Shown here one piece after another: positions 7,878-17,357 of a stretch of DNA of 64,000 nt. The notes under the pieces are model-generated. The model saw nothing but the letters and a program-made list of their open reading frames with translations. It searched no databases and was not told where the DNA came from. Positions within the stretch are counted from its first letter, which is position 1, and the number at the start of each line of letters is the position of its first letter. Where the stretch lies: contig NZ_FPBO01000011.1 of assembly GCF_900116645.1 (NCBI RefSeq), positions 83,293-147,292 on the forward strand, in the 5' to 3' direction. The translations under genes and the position numbers were made by a program. The stretch comes from Pseudoduganella namucuonensis (GTDB taxonomy: Bacteria; Pseudomonadota; Gammaproteobacteria; Burkholderiales; Burkholderiaceae_D).

Positions 7878-9446
7878 TTAAGGCTGGCCACTCAGGGTTG
7901 TCGCCTGACCAGGTAACGTGGGGAGGCCTATACGGTCTGGCATGCCCGCGCCGCCAAAATCGGAATATCCCCAACCTGTGTCAAATGGTCCGCTAATACT
8001 TGGGTGATTGATTGACTCCCTGATGCCAACGTAAGAGCTTTGCTTTTCTTTGGGAAGCTTATAGAACGCTTCTTGGCTAAGAGGGCGCTGCAGCCGGTCT
8101 TTACGGCTTCCGCCTAGCTCGTAGTAACGCATGACATCATTTCTTGTGTCGTTGCGTGCTACGTTAAAGACGATCTGCTCCCATCCGCCCTCCAAATGTA
8201 TGTTTTCCAAGCTTTCTTTGACTTGGCTAGAGGCTTTTCCCCGCCATACCTTTAATGTCTCTCCGGGCTTCACATCATAGATAACGAACTGCCCATTTAC
8301 GTTCCAGTCCGGCCACACAGCTAAGTGCTTTCGCCATGCAGCACGTGGATTTGGCGCGCTTTGTATCTCCCGATACACTGCCTCGCTAACCCAGCAATCG
8401 CTCATTGCCCGGCTGTTTGGCGACAATACTCGGTAGAGACGGGCAGGTCCTTTGATCTCAACGGCGGCCAGATCGTGGAAGGATTCCACATTGTGCTTCT
8501 GTAGCGGCGGCCACCCATCCTTAACCGCGTCGTCAACGGAACTCTTCAATTTAGCATATTGTGCAGGAGGGAACTTTCCATTACTCCCTTTGCTAAGCCA
8601 TTCCGGCAATGGCTCAGCATTGCGCATCAGTGTAACCGCCGCAGACTCTGGCAAGCCGCCACGGTAATGGATGTTATTGACGTTCACGATACCGTGCTGC
8701 TTGGCAATCGATTCCCTCTCCAGGCGCATGATAATCGTATCCAGGATATCTTGCACTGGCCTCAGCGCCTTCGCAAGGTAGTCGTCTGCCACTTCACGTA
8801 TTTTTCTGACCTGCTCCAGACACGCACGCGCCTTTGCTCCGGCAGATGGAATCAGGCTGACCTTATCCGTCAACTGTTGAAGTAGCGTAATCCCCCGGTC
8901 GAATGCTTTGAGCAGCGCGCCGATGTTGACCTTCCCTCGTAGGTCTTTGATCTGGATGGCCAGCCACTTGAACACCTCGTCGACGCGAAGTTGTTTCAAG
9001 TATTTTTGCACGTCGCGGCGTCGCAGGAAGGTGATTACCCACGTCATGGCCATATCGACGGCCTTGATCGTGGCGTCGCCACCCATGCGCCGGACAAATG
9101 CAAAAAAGATCTTCAATACACCTTTGACCAGCGAGCCCAAGGTGGGGAAAAGCCCAATCAAAGTAAGTGCCAACGCGACCCAAGCCCACGTATCCTTGAC
9201 GTCCTGACGCAGTTTATTGCAGTTCGCGATCAGGTCCCTCACATCGCATACCTGATCGACCAGCGGAATCATGGAGATCGCCGCATCCATGACAATTTGG
9301 CCGGTTGATCGTTCTTCATTGAAGTCGCCTTGTATCGCTTCCCAAAACCAGATAAACGGATTGGTGCCTGGGTCTTCTGCTTTAGGCTGATCGTTGGTGA
9401 GCCAGGCCAGGGCGTCCCGTAGTTGGGTGGTATTAATTTCGGCCAT
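7878..9446 (-). CDS. VgrG-linked T6SS effector with unassigned C-terminal toxin domain
   Basis: 522 aa, start ATG 9446, 13 bp after vgrG. The N-terminal ~120 residues (FIWFWEAIQGDFNEE, SMIPLVDQVCDVRDLI, then hydrophobic WAWVALALTLIGLFPTLGS) resemble the N-terminus of the second effector at 38467-39993 in order and motifs. A helical middle region follows. The C-terminal part from about residue 335 (ARLYRVLSPNSRAMSDCWVS, WRKHLAVWPDWNVNGQF, GETLKVWRGKASSQ, LEGGWEQIVFNV) is a compact domain. An Arg near its start and an E/Q-containing strand near its end would fit an ADP-ribosyltransferase-like fold, but this is speculation. A Gly/Pro-rich tail follows. Genetic position (VgrG, effector, immunity) is the strongest evidence for its role. 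Confidence 0.6.
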   Translation of the reverse strand: MAEINTTQLRDALAWLTNDQPKAEDPGTNPFIWFWEAIQGDFNEERSTGQIVMDAAISMIPLVDQVCDVRDLIANCNKLRQDVKDTWAWVALALTLIGLFPTLGSLVKGVLKIFFAFVRRMGGDATIKAVDMAMTWVITFLRRRDVQKYLKQLRVDEVFKWLAIQIKDLRGKVNIGALLKAFDRGITLLQQLTDKVSLIPSAGAKARACLEQVRKIREVADDYLAKALRPVQDILDTIIMRLERESIAKQHGIVNVNNIHYRGGLPESAAVTLMRNAEPLPEWLSKGSNGKFPPAQYAKLKSSVDDAVKDGWPPLQKHNVESFHDLAAVEIKGPARLYRVLSPNSRAMSDCWVSEAVYREIQSAPNPRAAWRKHLAVWPDWNVNGQFVIYDVKPGETLKVWRGKASSQVKESLENIHLEGGWEQIVFNVARNDTRNDVMRYYELGGSRKDRLQRPLSQEAFYKLPKEKQSSYVGIRESINHPSISGPFDTGWGYSDFGGAGMPDRIGLPTLPGQATTLSGQP

Positions 9447-9459
9447 TCATCGCTTTCGA

Positions 9460-12315
9460 TTATGCATTTGCCAAGTCTTCCAATGGCGAGGCAGGCTTGT
9501 CCTGCTCGGGGACGCGTGGCTTGTAGACAATTTTCTTCACGGGCTTGTTGAGCACGTTTTCATGGCGTGCCTTGCCGGTCTTGTCGAGCAAGCCGGTGAG
9601 CGGTGCGCCTTGCTCGAAGTGAATTTCGTACTCAACGTCGGCGATGCCCTCGGCGGTTTCTGGATCGATATAGTTCAACGCGATCCAATGAGTCGGCTCC
9701 GCACTCAGGCCCGTGGGAAGTTTGGGGAGCTCCGCAGCCCCGCGCGCACCGCCGTCGAAGACGTGCTGTCCGCCCTTGACGGTGAAATTGCCGGGACAGG
9801 CAAACGTGATATTCCCGCCATCCAGCGTGATGCTGGACTCGCCCGCCTGCAGCACGATCTTCTGGCTCGCCTTGATCTCGATTCCCTCGTTGACCGAGAT
9901 AACCGTGATCTCCTTGTCCGCCAAAATCTCCAACTGGTCCGTGTGCGCTTGCAGCGACACCGGGCCATTGCCCGCGAACGCCTGCACGCCCCCCGCGTGG
10001 CTGTAGAAGCCCGCCGAGTTGCCCGCCACCGACGCCACCGTGTGCGCGGCGGCCAGGTGCAGGTCGCCCTGCGTGGTCCATTGCAGCTGCTTGCCCGCGA
10101 ACAGCACGGTGGAGGCGGGCGTGGCCCAGTTGACGCTGGAGGGCGCGTCCATCAGCACCAGTGGAGCGCCGAACTTCTCCACCGGCTGCGCGTTGTCCGG
10201 CTCGCGCGTATCGGCCAGCGACTTCACGGCCTGCTGGCCGTTGACGGCGCCCCCGTGCTTGCCTTTCTCCTTCGGATCGATCTGCGCGATGAAGTCCTTC
10301 AGTGCGTCCGCGGCGTCCGCGCTGGCGAGCGCCTGCTGCTTGACGGCTTGCTCCGCCAGCCGCTTGCCCAGCTCCCCGGCCGCTTTCATACGTCCGAGCG
10401 CGTCGGCCGCGTCGAGCTGGGTGGACGTGATGCCGCTACCCTTGGCGTTGCGCGCGCTGGTGGTGAGCAGCACGCCTTCGCCGCCGCGCACCACCGCCCA
10501 GGCGTCGGTGCGCAGTTCGAAGCCGGATCCGCGATAGGCGCCGCGCTGCGCCGAGCCAGGCGCCTGCTGGATCAGGTAGCCGAGGTTGAGTTGCGTGGCG
10601 GCGCCGCTGGTGGCCAGGCGCGTGCGCACCTGCTTGGGCGTGTCGTCCAGCTGCCACTGGCTGTAGCCGCCGCCGTCGAAGTTGTGGCTGTGGATGCCGG
10701 ACAGTGTGCCCGCGTGGTTGACGCCCGAGTCCACGCCGGCCGCGAACGGCGGCGCGTCGGCGCCGGTGTAGAGCTGCGCCACCACCACGGGCCGGTCCAT
10801 GTCGCCTTCGATGAAGGCCACCAGCACCTCGGTGCCGATGCGCGGCGTGAACTGCGAGCCCCAGTTGGGTCCCGCCAGCGCCTCGGCCACGCGCACCCAG
10901 GCGCCGGCGCGCTCGTCGCCGGGGGCGCTGCCCTTGGTGTCCGTGTTGTGCCGCATGCCGCCCGCGCTGGCGCCTTCGCCGCGCTGCCAGGGGAATTGCA
11001 CGCGTACCTGGTGGTCGCGGTTGGTGGTCGACACGCTGTCGGCCAGGCCCACCACGACCGCCGTTTGCGGGCCGAGCGCCGTGCTAGCGTGCGGCGCGGC
11101 CGTCGCCTCGGGGACGATGGCGACCGCCTCGCGCACGCAGCCGAAGCTGTTGCGGTAGGTACCAGGCTCCACGCCGTACTGCGGGCCGCCCGCGATGGCG
11201 GACCGGTAGTTGTTGCGCGCCTCGTGCTCCACCCACAGCACCTTGAATCGGTTGGCGCCGTCGGGGTAGCGTTCGTGCTGTGTGAGCTGGAAGCCGTGGC
11301 CGTGGGCCAGCCGCCGCACCGCGCCGCCGCCCTCGAACACCTTGTTGCGCAACTCCAGCGCCTGCAGCATCAGGGCGCTGTGCGGGTCGGCCGGCCCGTG
11401 GCCGGTCCGGGCGCCGGTCGCGATGCGTTCGCCGCTGCCGTCGTAGATGGCCAAGGCGGGCAATTCGCCCGCGTCCAGGCTGGATCGCTGCTCGGCCGAT
11501 GGCGCCAGCAATTGCGCCGGGTCCCAGCTGGCGATGCCGATGGCGTTCGGCCGCAGCTCGCGGCGCGCCGCGAAACGGTCGATGGCGTCGTCGGCCTCGG
11601 TGGCGCGCACGCCGTGGAAGCGGATCTCGACGCCGCCCGGCGTGGCGGGCGCCGCGGCGGCGCCGTCGAAGAAGACAACCTTGTGCCTGGCCTGGCCGTC
11701 GCCGCCGCCGCCGCCATCGTCATCGTCCTCGCCTACCGGATCGTGCTCGAAGCGCCAGCTCAGGCCCTCGGAGGCCAGCAGGCGCTGGAGGAATTCGAAG
11801 TCGCTTTCGCGGTACTGGGTGCAGATGGGCCGCGGCGCCAGTTCCCGCGTGATGTCGAACTCGAATCGCACCAACGGATAGTCCGCCAGCAGCTCGGTCA
11901 GGATGTCCCGCGCGCTCTTGTCCTGGAAGATGTAGCTGTCGCGGCGCAGGCGCAGCAGGGCCAGCGCCGGCTCCAGCAGCAGCCGGTAGCGGGCGACGCC
12001 GCCGTCCGCGCCCAGCCAGGCCGCCTCGGTGCAGACGCCGTGCCAGGCGCGCCGGCCGCCGTCCGGCTGCAGCAGCGAGACGGTGAGTTCCTCGCCGATG
12101 AACTGGTCCAGCTCCAGATTGGTCGAGGTGCTGAGCGCGTGCACCTCGAACGCATACAGTTCGTTGACGGCTTCGCGCGCGCTGAAGTGCTCGGGCATCA
12201 GCGATTCCGGCAGGGCGCGGTCCTGCGCGCCGGCCAGCGTGATCAGCCGCTCATGCTGGCTCAGGCCCGTGCCGAACGGGCCGGGCGCGGCGGATAGGTC
12301 GGACACCAGCCGCAT
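9460..12315 (-). CDS. vgrG: T6SS spike protein VgrG with C-terminal extension
   Basis: 951 aa. The ATG at 12315 overlaps the tssL stop by one base (TGATG); a longer in-frame reading into tssL is rejected. Domains in order: gp27-like N-terminus (GFLSQHE-type start GTGLSQHERLITLAGAQDR, AREAVNELYAFEVHAL), gp5/OB region (RVQFPWQRGEG, GSQFTPRIGTEVLVAFIEGD), DUF2345 beta-helix (about residues 650-860, SITLDGGNITFACPGNFTV) and a transthyretin-like extension (ALNYIDPETAEGIADVEYEI). VgrG trimers cap the Hcp tube and carry effectors; such extensions commonly dock cargo. The effector gene starts 13 bp downstream, which fits a dedicated carrier role. Confidence 0.92.
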   Translation of the reverse strand: MRLVSDLSAAPGPFGTGLSQHERLITLAGAQDRALPESLMPEHFSAREAVNELYAFEVHALSTSTNLELDQFIGEELTVSLLQPDGGRRAWHGVCTEAAWLGADGGVARYRLLLEPALALLRLRRDSYIFQDKSARDILTELLADYPLVRFEFDITRELAPRPICTQYRESDFEFLQRLLASEGLSWRFEHDPVGEDDDDGGGGGDGQARHKVVFFDGAAAAPATPGGVEIRFHGVRATEADDAIDRFAARRELRPNAIGIASWDPAQLLAPSAEQRSSLDAGELPALAIYDGSGERIATGARTGHGPADPHSALMLQALELRNKVFEGGGAVRRLAHGHGFQLTQHERYPDGANRFKVLWVEHEARNNYRSAIAGGPQYGVEPGTYRNSFGCVREAVAIVPEATAAPHASTALGPQTAVVVGLADSVSTTNRDHQVRVQFPWQRGEGASAGGMRHNTDTKGSAPGDERAGAWVRVAEALAGPNWGSQFTPRIGTEVLVAFIEGDMDRPVVVAQLYTGADAPPFAAGVDSGVNHAGTLSGIHSHNFDGGGYSQWQLDDTPKQVRTRLATSGAATQLNLGYLIQQAPGSAQRGAYRGSGFELRTDAWAVVRGGEGVLLTTSARNAKGSGITSTQLDAADALGRMKAAGELGKRLAEQAVKQQALASADAADALKDFIAQIDPKEKGKHGGAVNGQQAVKSLADTREPDNAQPVEKFGAPLVLMDAPSSVNWATPASTVLFAGKQLQWTTQGDLHLAAAHTVASVAGNSAGFYSHAGGVQAFAGNGPVSLQAHTDQLEILADKEITVISVNEGIEIKASQKIVLQAGESSITLDGGNITFACPGNFTVKGGQHVFDGGARGAAELPKLPTGLSAEPTHWIALNYIDPETAEGIADVEYEIHFEQGAPLTGLLDKTGKARHENVLNKPVKKIVYKPRVPEQDKPASPLEDLANA

Positions 12316-13100
12316 CAGGGCAGGGTGATGGTCAGGTTGGCGACGCGCGGCGCCATCTTGACGACATCGTTGTAGGCGTGCAGGCGCTCGTCCGTGTGGC
12401 GGCCCAGCGAGGTGCGCAGGCCGATGTAGCCCAGCACGCACACCAGCGCGAACACGGAGCACAGCACCCACACCGGCAGGTCGCTGCGCAGCTTGTGGAC
12501 GATCTGGTCGGGCCGCTCGGCGTGCGGCGCGAAGCCGCCGCGCTTGCCCTTGAACTGCGCGATCTCGTCGCCCAGGCGGCTGGTGAGATAGGTCAGCTTT
12601 TCCGAGCCCTCGAGGATGTAGCGGCCCTGGAAGCCCAGCAGCAAACACATATGGAACACCTCCAGCGCCTGCAGGTGCGCGGCGCCGCGCGCGCGCAGCG
12701 ATTCCAGGCGGTTGTAGAAGTTCTCGCCGGCCAGCTGGTCGCCGAACAGCTGCAGTTGCAGGGGGCGCACTTCCCAGGCGTCGCGGATCGAGTAGTTCGA
12801 GCGCAGGATGATCTCGTCCACCGTGGCGCAGAAGGCGTATTTGGCGGCGTCGATGTCGTCGGCGGAGGCGCCGTGCTTGCGCGCGCTGCGGCCGAACTCG
12901 TCCAGGAACTGCGTCATCCTGGCCGCGAATTCGGTGTTGTCCAGCGGGCCGCTGCCGTTCTTCAGCATGAACAGGGCGTAGAAGCCGTCATACATCAGGT
13001 CCTGCAGCGTTTGCGGTTTGTTAGAGGCCGGCGCCGGCGCGGCCGCCGGACCGGCGGAGAACAGCGAGGGCGCGAGTGATGGGGTGGCCATGGTGTTCAT
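12315..13100 (-). CDS. tssL: T6SS membrane complex protein TssL (DotU/IcmH)
   Basis: 261 aa. A cytoplasmic DotU domain (LQDLMYDGFYALFMLKNGSG, KYAFCATVDEIILRSNY, FYNRLESL, LEVFHMCLLLGFQGRYILEG) is followed by one C-terminal transmembrane helix (LPVWVLCSVFALVCVLGYIG) and a short periplasmic tail. There is no fused OmpA/SPOR peptidoglycan-binding domain; a separate OmpA/BON protein is encoded at 26916-27704. TssL joins TssM in the inner-membrane complex and contacts the baseplate through TssK. It lies 13 bp after tssK and overlaps vgrG by one base, all minus strand. Confidence 0.95.
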   Translation of the reverse strand: MNTMATPSLAPSLFSAGPAAAPAPASNKPQTLQDLMYDGFYALFMLKNGSGPLDNTEFAARMTQFLDEFGRSARKHGASADDIDAAKYAFCATVDEIILRSNYSIRDAWEVRPLQLQLFGDQLAGENFYNRLESLRARGAAHLQALEVFHMCLLLGFQGRYILEGSEKLTYLTSRLGDEIAQFKGKRGGFAPHAERPDQIVHKLRSDLPVWVLCSVFALVCVLGYIGLRTSLGRHTDERLHAYNDVVKMAPRVANLTITLP

Positions 13101-13113
13101 GGTGACGGGTCTC

Positions 13114-14466
13114 TCAGGAGGTGACGGCCAGCAGCTCCAGCTTCAGCTCGCGCAGGCCGGATGGCACATAGATGGAAATGGATTGGGCCTGCAGCATGCG
13201 TTCGTACATCTGGCCCTTGCTCTCGATGACGAAGTAGCAGGCGTCCGGCCGCACGGGGATCGCCGCCGGCACCTGCGGCGCGTGCTGCAGCCGCACGCCC
13301 GGCATGGCCGACAGCACGAACTTCTCCACGTCGTCCGGCGCGCCGATCTTGAAGCGCAGCGGCACCACGTCCACCAGTTCCACGGCAGGCAGGTCGGCCG
13401 AGACGGCGACGTAGAAGGTGGTCTTGTCGTCGATCTTGCCGGAGTCCAGCATGCCGTGGTGGTAGGAGGGCTTGACCTCGTTGAGCGCGATGGCGAAGTA
13501 CTTGGACGAGATCACCGTGTCCAACAGCTCGCGGATGATCGTGTGCAGCCGCGCGAACGCGGGGCCGGGATCGGCGTGCTGGTAGGGCGGCAGGTCGGAC
13601 AGGGTCCAGCTCTTCGAGAACGTCATCAGCGCGCCGGCCAGCGACAGCAGCTGTTCGTACAGCCGCTCCGGGTGCAGCAGCGGGTGGTGGAAGTAGTGCG
13701 TCAGGCCCGCGAAGGCGGAGCTGGCGGTGTGCAGCAGCCAGAACGAGGACATGTCGCCGGAGCGGAACTCGATCACGTGGCGGCTCGGTTCGCGGTGGTG
13801 GCCCTGCAGCGCGGCCACCTTGGCCTGCAGCGCGTCGATCAGGCGGCGCAGCTGCAGGAACAGCTGCGGCGCGGCGCGGATCGACAGCGACGGCGGCACG
13901 AAGGCCGGGTCCAGTTCGAAGCCGCCGCTGGCCGCGCGGCGCAGGCGCAGCAGCGGGAAATGGGTGTAGGAGTCGCGCGGCTCGTGCTCCGGCACCAGGC
14001 GCACGGCCTTGGTCAGGTAGCTCAGCTGCGCCTCGGCCGCCTGGGTGTACAGGTCGGGCGTGTCCTGGTTGGACTGGATGAATCGCACGCCACTATTGGT
14101 GGCGTTTCCCGCTTGCCCGGCCATGCCGAAATTGCCCCCGAAGGGCTTGAAGGCGGGCAGGGCGGCGTGGAAGGTCACGCTCTGCTGGTTCTGCGGCAAC
14201 TGGCCCAGGTCCACCGTGTCCGGCAGCGCGTCGGCGCCGGGCGCGTCGTACAGCTCGCCGTCCTGGAAGCGCAATGACAGCTCCAGCAGGCGCAGCGTGT
14301 TGTTGGCCAGCGCCTCCCGGTCGATCTCGATCTGGTTCACGCCCCAGGCGTAGGGATGCAGCGCCTTCACGCTCTCGTGCAGCCGCTGCTCGTGGTAGCG
14401 GTCCTGCTGCTGGAAGTGCTGGGGCCGCAGGAACAGGCCCTCACCCCATAGTACTTTGCTAGTCAT
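13114..14466 (-). CDS. tssK: T6SS baseplate protein TssK
   Basis: 450 aa beginning TSKVLWGEGLFLRPQHFQQ, the standard TssK N-terminus (the W-E-G...L-P-Q-H-F-Q motif). TssK trimers link the TssF/TssG wedge of the baseplate to TssL/TssM. The length is normal for the family. It is the first gene of the minus-strand arm, divergent from the TPR-lipoprotein/tssB arm, so promoters for both should lie in 14467-14681. Confidence 0.95.
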   Translation of the reverse strand: MTSKVLWGEGLFLRPQHFQQQDRYHEQRLHESVKALHPYAWGVNQIEIDREALANNTLRLLELSLRFQDGELYDAPGADALPDTVDLGQLPQNQQSVTFHAALPAFKPFGGNFGMAGQAGNATNSGVRFIQSNQDTPDLYTQAAEAQLSYLTKAVRLVPEHEPRDSYTHFPLLRLRRAASGGFELDPAFVPPSLSIRAAPQLFLQLRRLIDALQAKVAALQGHHREPSRHVIEFRSGDMSSFWLLHTASSAFAGLTHYFHHPLLHPERLYEQLLSLAGALMTFSKSWTLSDLPPYQHADPGPAFARLHTIIRELLDTVISSKYFAIALNEVKPSYHHGMLDSGKIDDKTTFYVAVSADLPAVELVDVVPLRFKIGAPDDVEKFVLSAMPGVRLQHAPQVPAAIPVRPDACYFVIESKGQMYERMLQAQSISIYVPSGLRELKLELLAVTS

Positions 14467-14681
14467 CTTATCAAAAGAGAAATTTTTAAAAGTGCCAGAA
14501 CACTAACATTTCTCAAAGAAACTTGTCGCGAGCGAGCGCGTCAATCGTGCGCGCTGAAAAAAGGCGGTATTGCCGCGCCGAATTCAATCGAACGCGCGAA
14601 AAAATAAATTTCTGATAACGTGTCGGCCGTGAAACAATTGGTAATTAAACATCTTTTTTGCAAGTCAGTCCGAGGGAACGT
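14467..14681. promoter_or_regulatory. divergent T6SS promoter region
   Basis: This 215-bp gap separates the tssK arm from the lipoprotein-tssB arm and is clearly AT-richer than the genes (runs such as AAATTTTTAAAAG and AAAAAATAAATTTCTG). No convincing sigma-70 pair or sigma-54 -24/-12 element with correct spacing was found by eye. A GAGGGA ribosome site precedes the ATG at 14682. Confidence 0.4.
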
Positions 14682-15266
14682 ATGAAACCAGTACTTACAT
14701 TGAGTCGTCTGGCCGCCGCCGCGTGCGCCGTGGTCCTGAGCGCGTGCGGCACCGCGCCGCAAGTGGCCGAGGTGCCGAAACCGACCATCGGCGCGTTGAT
14801 GTCGCAGGCCAGCCAGGCCGCGTCGTCCGGCCAGAAGGAGCAGGCCGTCGCGCTGTGGAAGCAGACCGCCGCCGCCTTCCCGGCGGAGAAGTCGCCTTGG
14901 GTGAACATCGCCCAGACGCGCTACGACGCCGGCCAGTACGGCGAAGCCATCGTCAGCGCGCAGGAGGTGCTGGTGCGCGACCCCAACGACCAGCTGGCCA
15001 ACAGCATCATCGCCATCAGCGGCCTGCGCCTGTCGACCCGCGCGCTGGCGGACCTGAGCCGCCAGAACAACCTGAGCGGACCGCTGCGCACCGAGTCGCA
15101 GGACCTGGCCAAGCTGCTGCGCGAAAGCCTGGGCGAAACCGTGCTGGTGCCGCCGCAGCCGGCGCAGCAGGCCGCGCCGGCGCGCACCGCCGCGCGCGGC
15201 GCGAAGAAGCCGGCCGCCAAGCCGCGCGAAGCTTCCAGCGCCGATCCGTTCGGCGCGCTGAAGTGA
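14682..15266 (+). CDS. T6SS-linked TPR-type lipoprotein
   Basis: 194 aa from ATG 14682 (preceded by GAGGGA); an upstream in-frame ATG would add only a few residues and lacks a ribosome site. The signal peptide ends in a lipobox (VVLSAC, Cys at about residue 22). The mature part has tetratricopeptide-like helices (AAFPAEKSPWVNIAQTRYDA, GQYGEAIVSAQEVLVRDPND) and a Lys/Ala/Pro-rich tail. It sits immediately upstream of tssB. It lacks the beta-sandwich sequence of TssJ, so it is not a TssJ homologue by sequence, but it is the only obvious lipoprotein encoded in the T6SS arms and could play an envelope role in the apparatus. Confidence 0.7.
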   Translation: MKPVLTLSRLAAAACAVVLSACGTAPQVAEVPKPTIGALMSQASQAASSGQKEQAVALWKQTAAAFPAEKSPWVNIAQTRYDAGQYGEAIVSAQEVLVRDPNDQLANSIIAISGLRLSTRALADLSRQNNLSGPLRTESQDLAKLLRESLGETVLVPPQPAQQAAPARTAARGAKKPAAKPREASSADPFGALK

Positions 15267-15306
15267 TCCACAAGTAATCCTTACCAGTCGAGAACAGGGG
15301 AACCCC

Positions 15307-15816
15307 ATGGCTAAAAATGAAAGTGTCCAGAAGCGCCTGCAGAAGGTCCGTCCGCCGCGCGTTCAGATGAGCTACGACGTCGAGATCGGCGACGCCATCG
15401 AGAGCAAGGAACTGCCCTTCGTGATGGGCGTGGTCGGCGATTTCGGCGGCAATTCGGAGGTGGAGCAGAAGCGCCTGAAGGACCGCCGCTTCGTCGGCGT
15501 GGACCGCGACAGCTTCGACGAGGTGATGAAGGGCGTCGAGCCGCGCGCCGCCTACCGCGTGGCCAACGAGCTGACCGGCGAGGGCGGCGAGTTCGCCGTC
15601 GACCTGAAGTTCCGTTCGATGGAGGACTTCCGCCCCGAGTCCGTGGTGCAGCAGGTGGAGCCGCTGCGCAAGCTGCTCGAGGCGCGCACCAAGCTGGCCG
15701 ACCTGCGCAACAAGCTGGCCGGCAACGACAAGCTGGAGGACATCCTCAACGATGTGCTGAGCAGCACCGAGAAACTGGCGGAGCTGAGCCGCGCCAACCC
15801 GCAAGCGAAGGAGTGA
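15307..15816 (+). CDS. tssB: T6SS sheath small subunit TssB (VipA)
   Basis: 169 aa. The N-terminus (SVQKRLQKVRPPRVQMSYDV, EIGDAIESKELPFVMGVVGD) and the central FVGVDRDSFDEVM segment are typical of TssB. It forms the contractile sheath with TssC. An AGGGG/GGAAC ribosome site precedes the ATG. The C-terminal helix (LAELSRANPQ) ends 2 bp before the tssC start. Confidence 0.96.
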   Translation: MAKNESVQKRLQKVRPPRVQMSYDVEIGDAIESKELPFVMGVVGDFGGNSEVEQKRLKDRRFVGVDRDSFDEVMKGVEPRAAYRVANELTGEGGEFAVDLKFRSMEDFRPESVVQQVEPLRKLLEARTKLADLRNKLAGNDKLEDILNDVLSSTEKLAELSRANPQAKE

Positions 15817-15818
15817 GC

Positions 15819-17312
15819 ATGTCCGCCATTTTGAGTTCCGAGTCGAGCACCGCCGCGCCGGCGCAGGCCGCCGAGTCGGCCCTGCTGGACCAGATCGTCG
15901 AGCAGAGCAAGGTCGCCAAGTCCAGCGTGGAGCACGCGCGCGCCAAGGACCTGATCGCCGAACTGGTGAGCCAGGTGATGGAGGGCACGGTGGTCGTGTC
16001 CGACAACCTGGCCGCCACCATCGACGCCCGCGTGGCGGAGCTGGACCGGGTGATCTCGGCCCAGCTGTCGGCCGTGATGCACGCGCCCGAGTTCCAGAAG
16101 CTGGAAAGCAGCTGGACCGGCCTGCACTACCTGGTGCGCAACAGCGCCACCGGCCAGAACATGAAGATCAAGATGCTCAACGCCACCAAGCGCGAGCTGG
16201 TGAAGGACTTCCAGAGCGCGCTCGAGTTCGACCAGAGCACCATGTTCAAGAAGGTCTACGAGGAGGAGTTCGGCACCTTCGGCGGCGCCCCGTTCGGCGC
16301 GCTGCTGGGCGACTTCGAGATCACCCGCCAGCCGGAGGACATGTACTTCGTCGAGCAGATGTCGCACGTGGCCGCCGCCGCGCACGCGCCCTTCATCAGC
16401 GCCGCCTCGCCCGAGCTGTTCGGGCTGGAGAGCTATAGCGACCTGGGTCGCCCGCGCGACCTGTCCAAGGTGTTCGACACGGTGGAATACGCCAAGTGGA
16501 AGTCCTTCCGCGAATCGGAGGACTCGCGCTACGTCGGCCTCACGCTGCCGCGCTTCCTGGGCCGCCTGCCGTTCAACCCGGCCGACGGCGCCGTCACCGA
16601 GGGTTTCAACTTCGTCGAGGACGTGGACGGCACCGACCACCACAAATACCTGTGGTGCAACGCGGCCTACGCCTTCGGCGCCAAGCTGACCGCCGCCTTC
16701 GAGGACTTCGGGTGGTGCGCCGCCATCCGCGGCGTGGAGGGCGGGGGCCTGGTGGAGGACCTGCCGACCCACACCTTCAAGACCGACGAGGGCGAGGTCG
16801 CGCTGAAATGCCCGACCGAGATCGCCATCACCGACCGCCGCGAGAAGGAGCTGAGCGACCTCGGTTTCATCTCGCTGGTGCACTGCAAGAACACGGACTA
16901 CGCGGCCTTCTTCGGCGCGCAGTCGGCCCAGAAGGCCAGGAAGTACAACACCGAGGCGGCCAACGCCAACGCGGTGCTGTCGGCGCAGCTGCAGTACATC
17001 TTCGCCGTGTCGCGCATCGCGCACTACATGAAGGCCATGATGCGGGACAAGATCGGCAGCTTCGCCGCCGCCTCCAACGTGGAGGACTTCCTGAACCGCT
17101 GGCTGACGCAGTACGTGCTGCTCGACGACAACGCGACGCAGGAACAGAAGGCCCAGTTCCCGTTGCGCGAGGCGTCGGTGCAGGTGGCGGAGGTGCCGGG
17201 ACGGCCCGGCGTGTACCGCGCCGTGTCCTTCCTGCGCCCCCACTTCCAGCTCGACGAGCTCTCAGTTTCGCTCCGATTGGTCGCGGAGCTTCCCGCTTCG
17301 ACCAAGACCTGA
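15819..17312 (+). CDS. tssC: T6SS sheath large subunit TssC (VipB)
   Basis: 497 aa. The ATG at 15819 is preferred over a GTG at 15813 because AAGGAG (15807-15812) is correctly spaced to it. Family segments include KLESSWTGLHYLVRNSAT, AAAHAPFISAASPELFGL, TLPRFLGRLPFNPA, RIAHYMKAMMRDKIG and the C-terminal sheath strand PHFQLDELSVSLRLVAELP. With TssB it builds the contractile sheath recycled by ClpV (tssH, 21286). It is coupled to tssB. Confidence 0.96.
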   Translation: MSAILSSESSTAAPAQAAESALLDQIVEQSKVAKSSVEHARAKDLIAELVSQVMEGTVVVSDNLAATIDARVAELDRVISAQLSAVMHAPEFQKLESSWTGLHYLVRNSATGQNMKIKMLNATKRELVKDFQSALEFDQSTMFKKVYEEEFGTFGGAPFGALLGDFEITRQPEDMYFVEQMSHVAAAAHAPFISAASPELFGLESYSDLGRPRDLSKVFDTVEYAKWKSFRESEDSRYVGLTLPRFLGRLPFNPADGAVTEGFNFVEDVDGTDHHKYLWCNAAYAFGAKLTAAFEDFGWCAAIRGVEGGGLVEDLPTHTFKTDEGEVALKCPTEIAITDRREKELSDLGFISLVHCKNTDYAAFFGAQSAQKARKYNTEAANANAVLSAQLQYIFAVSRIAHYMKAMMRDKIGSFAAASNVEDFLNRWLTQYVLLDDNATQEQKAQFPLREASVQVAEVPGRPGVYRAVSFLRPHFQLDELSVSLRLVAELPASTKT

Positions 17313-17357
17313 TCTTCAAGTCGCAATAGTAGTTTTTAACCCACTGAAAGGAATAAC

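Noticed and set aside
9394..12297. 967-codon open frame on the plus strand
   Set aside because: It is antisense to vgrG; the protein is a low-complexity Arg/Ala/Gly/His sequence as expected from high-GC antisense frames.
14682..15266. TPR lipoprotein as TssJ
   Set aside because: It has tetratricopeptide-like helices and not the beta-sandwich pattern of TssJ.
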